Positions 63,301 to 64,000 of a stretch of DNA of 64,000 nt are shown here, piece after piece. Source of the stretch: Temnothorax longispinosus (lineage: Eukaryota > Arthropoda > Insecta > Hymenoptera > Formicidae); NCBI RefSeq assembly GCF_030848805.1, contig NC_092366.1, forward strand, positions 4,979,724 through 5,043,723, written 5' to 3'. A program made the translations under genes and the position numbers. Positions within the stretch are counted from its first letter, which is position 1, and every line of letters begins with the position of its first letter. Under the pieces are notes generated by a model. The model saw only the letters and a list, made by a program, of their open reading frames with translations, searched no databases and was not told where the DNA came from.

Positions 63301-63836
63301 ATCCTCCGAGTCGCTGACGCTGGAATTACGCTCCTTGTTATGCCTCCTCTTCTTCTTCTTCTTTCTGTCGCTCTTCATCTCGGAGATCTTCTCCTCGAAC
63401 GTCTTCGTGATCTTCCCCTTGATCTCGGACAGCACTTTCCACGGATCCGAGGACGGCGGGGTACCCTCGGACGCGTTATCGTCGTTCTCCAGCCCTTGGC
63501 CATTCTCGCTGCTCTTGGAGGGGCTCGACGGTATCCTCTTGTCGGACTCCGGGGTGAGACGCCTCTCGTCGTCGGAGGAGCTCGGATAGAGCTCCTCCAG
63601 CTCGTCGTCATTGGCCCGGTAGTGGATCACCGGTACCGATGTGGTGATCGGTTTGCCTGCGGCAGGAAAAAAATATATAATAAGAGCCAGTCGAAACACT
63701 TGTTCGACACTCGAAATTTTTGGAACTTGTGTACGTCATCAATACGCAATTGTTCGAGACAGGTATAGGTGCTTCGCTAAAACTCACCTTTTAACATCCC
63801 CAGAGTGATCTTGCCCGGGCTGTATTTGCTAGCCAT
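60378..63836 (-). CDS. TEX2: Testis-expressed protein 2 homolog (SMP-domain ER lipid-transfer protein)
   Basis: Seven coding exons on the minus strand: 63836-63788, 63656-62498, 62413-62033, 61891-61720, 61652-61168, 60893-60821, 60707-60378. Total 2649 nt, 882 aa. The N-terminal 240 aa are charged and Ser-rich. Two adjacent membrane segments follow (AALLVLVLSFYFLIPL and VGFSVGVFVTVVVYKL, around residues 245-285), as in ER-anchored TEX2. A PH-like region spans the end of exon 2 and exon 3 (KSVFFSLEGGVLRVMETRMK, then CKLYVFARADREKEDWFRRL) with a very acidic insert. The SMP domain is in exons 5-7 (WINCLLGRLLFDMHSCPETI, GLWFDLNITYKGSVTMTVET, CLLMNIPPPPSDRLWYGFKT). TEX2 is the animal relative of yeast Nvj2 and moves ceramide or other lipids at ER contact sites. 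The start MASKYSPGKITLGMLKG and all splice joins are consistent. Confidence 0.95.
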
Positions 63837-64000
63837 CGCTACTCGCCCGGAGCAACAGCGGTCGTCGTATCAGGAGCTTATCGACAACGACATCGGCATC
63901 GGTGCTCCGCGATCGGGAGAGCCAACACCAGGATCTCGAACGTTTTATTCACGAGAAGATCATCCAAAGTAGCGGTGTCATCCTAAACGATTGAGCCTGC
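63837..64000. other. 5' UTR and promoter side of the TEX2 gene
   Basis: A short CpG-containing stretch directly upstream of the TEX2 start codon; no other gene can be seen before the window ends. Confidence 0.4.

Noticed and set aside
62980..63768. Plus-strand frames of 196 and 262 codons
   Set aside because: Both lie antisense to the large second exon of TEX2, which explains the lack of stops.
1..64000. CRISPR arrays, bacterial operons, phage or plasmid systems, antiviral islands
   Set aside because: All genes are intron-bearing animal genes and no regularly spaced direct repeats were found.

Overview
This is insect nuclear DNA, most likely from a hymenopteran and quite possibly an ant. 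Every gene is split by short AT-rich introns with GT-AG borders. The proteins are animal proteins in insect-like form (lama, an NMDA receptor subunit 1, a tyramine beta-hydroxylase/MOXD1-type enzyme, myosin ID). The AT-rich intergenic DNA is broken by CpG-rich first exons. The order-level call is inference; I see no bacterial, plasmid, CRISPR or viral system. I rebuilt gene models by hand from open frames and splice sites. In all nine complete models the exon lengths sum to a whole number of codons.

Left part (1-14 kb). The strong splice-bounded start of an unknown minus-strand gene lies at 565-754 and runs off the left edge. A 19-exon myosin ID gene (Myo31DF type) follows on the plus strand, 2810-11737. 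Its intron 6 holds a palindromic Copia-type retrotransposon remnant and a tRNA-derived SINE. Intron 7 holds a possible MITE. A small two-exon UPF0390/LYDG10-type gene lies convergent to it (12317-12667, minus).

Middle (14-46 kb). A 13-exon BCR/ABR-type Rho regulator (DH, PH, C2, RhoGAP; 14255-20584, plus) starts in a CpG-rich first exon. A ten-exon copper monooxygenase of the DBH/TBH/MOXD1 family is on the minus strand (23494-27379). A lama (phospholipase B-like) gene is on the plus strand (32766-36086). It converges on the NMDA receptor subunit 1 gene, which has 16 coding exons on the minus strand (37607-43583).

Right part (46-64 kb). There is an SLC16-type monocarboxylate transporter (46768-51644, plus), a UPF0547/C16orf87-type zinc-ribbon gene (53002-54259, minus), a secreted meteorin-like gene (55679-57439, plus) with a foldback element in intron 1, and a TEX2 SMP-domain lipid-transfer gene (60378-63836, minus).

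The genes are not an operon or an obvious pathway. Several have neural roles in other animals (Nmdar1, TBH/MOXD1-like enzyme, lama, meteorin), but the clustering may be chance. I found no convincing new biological system. The unusual items are a nearly identical 250-bp palindrome of retrotransposon sequence, a long intronic hairpin, a Ser/Thr/Pro-rich coding-like stretch in two frames, and several unassigned exon-like segments.
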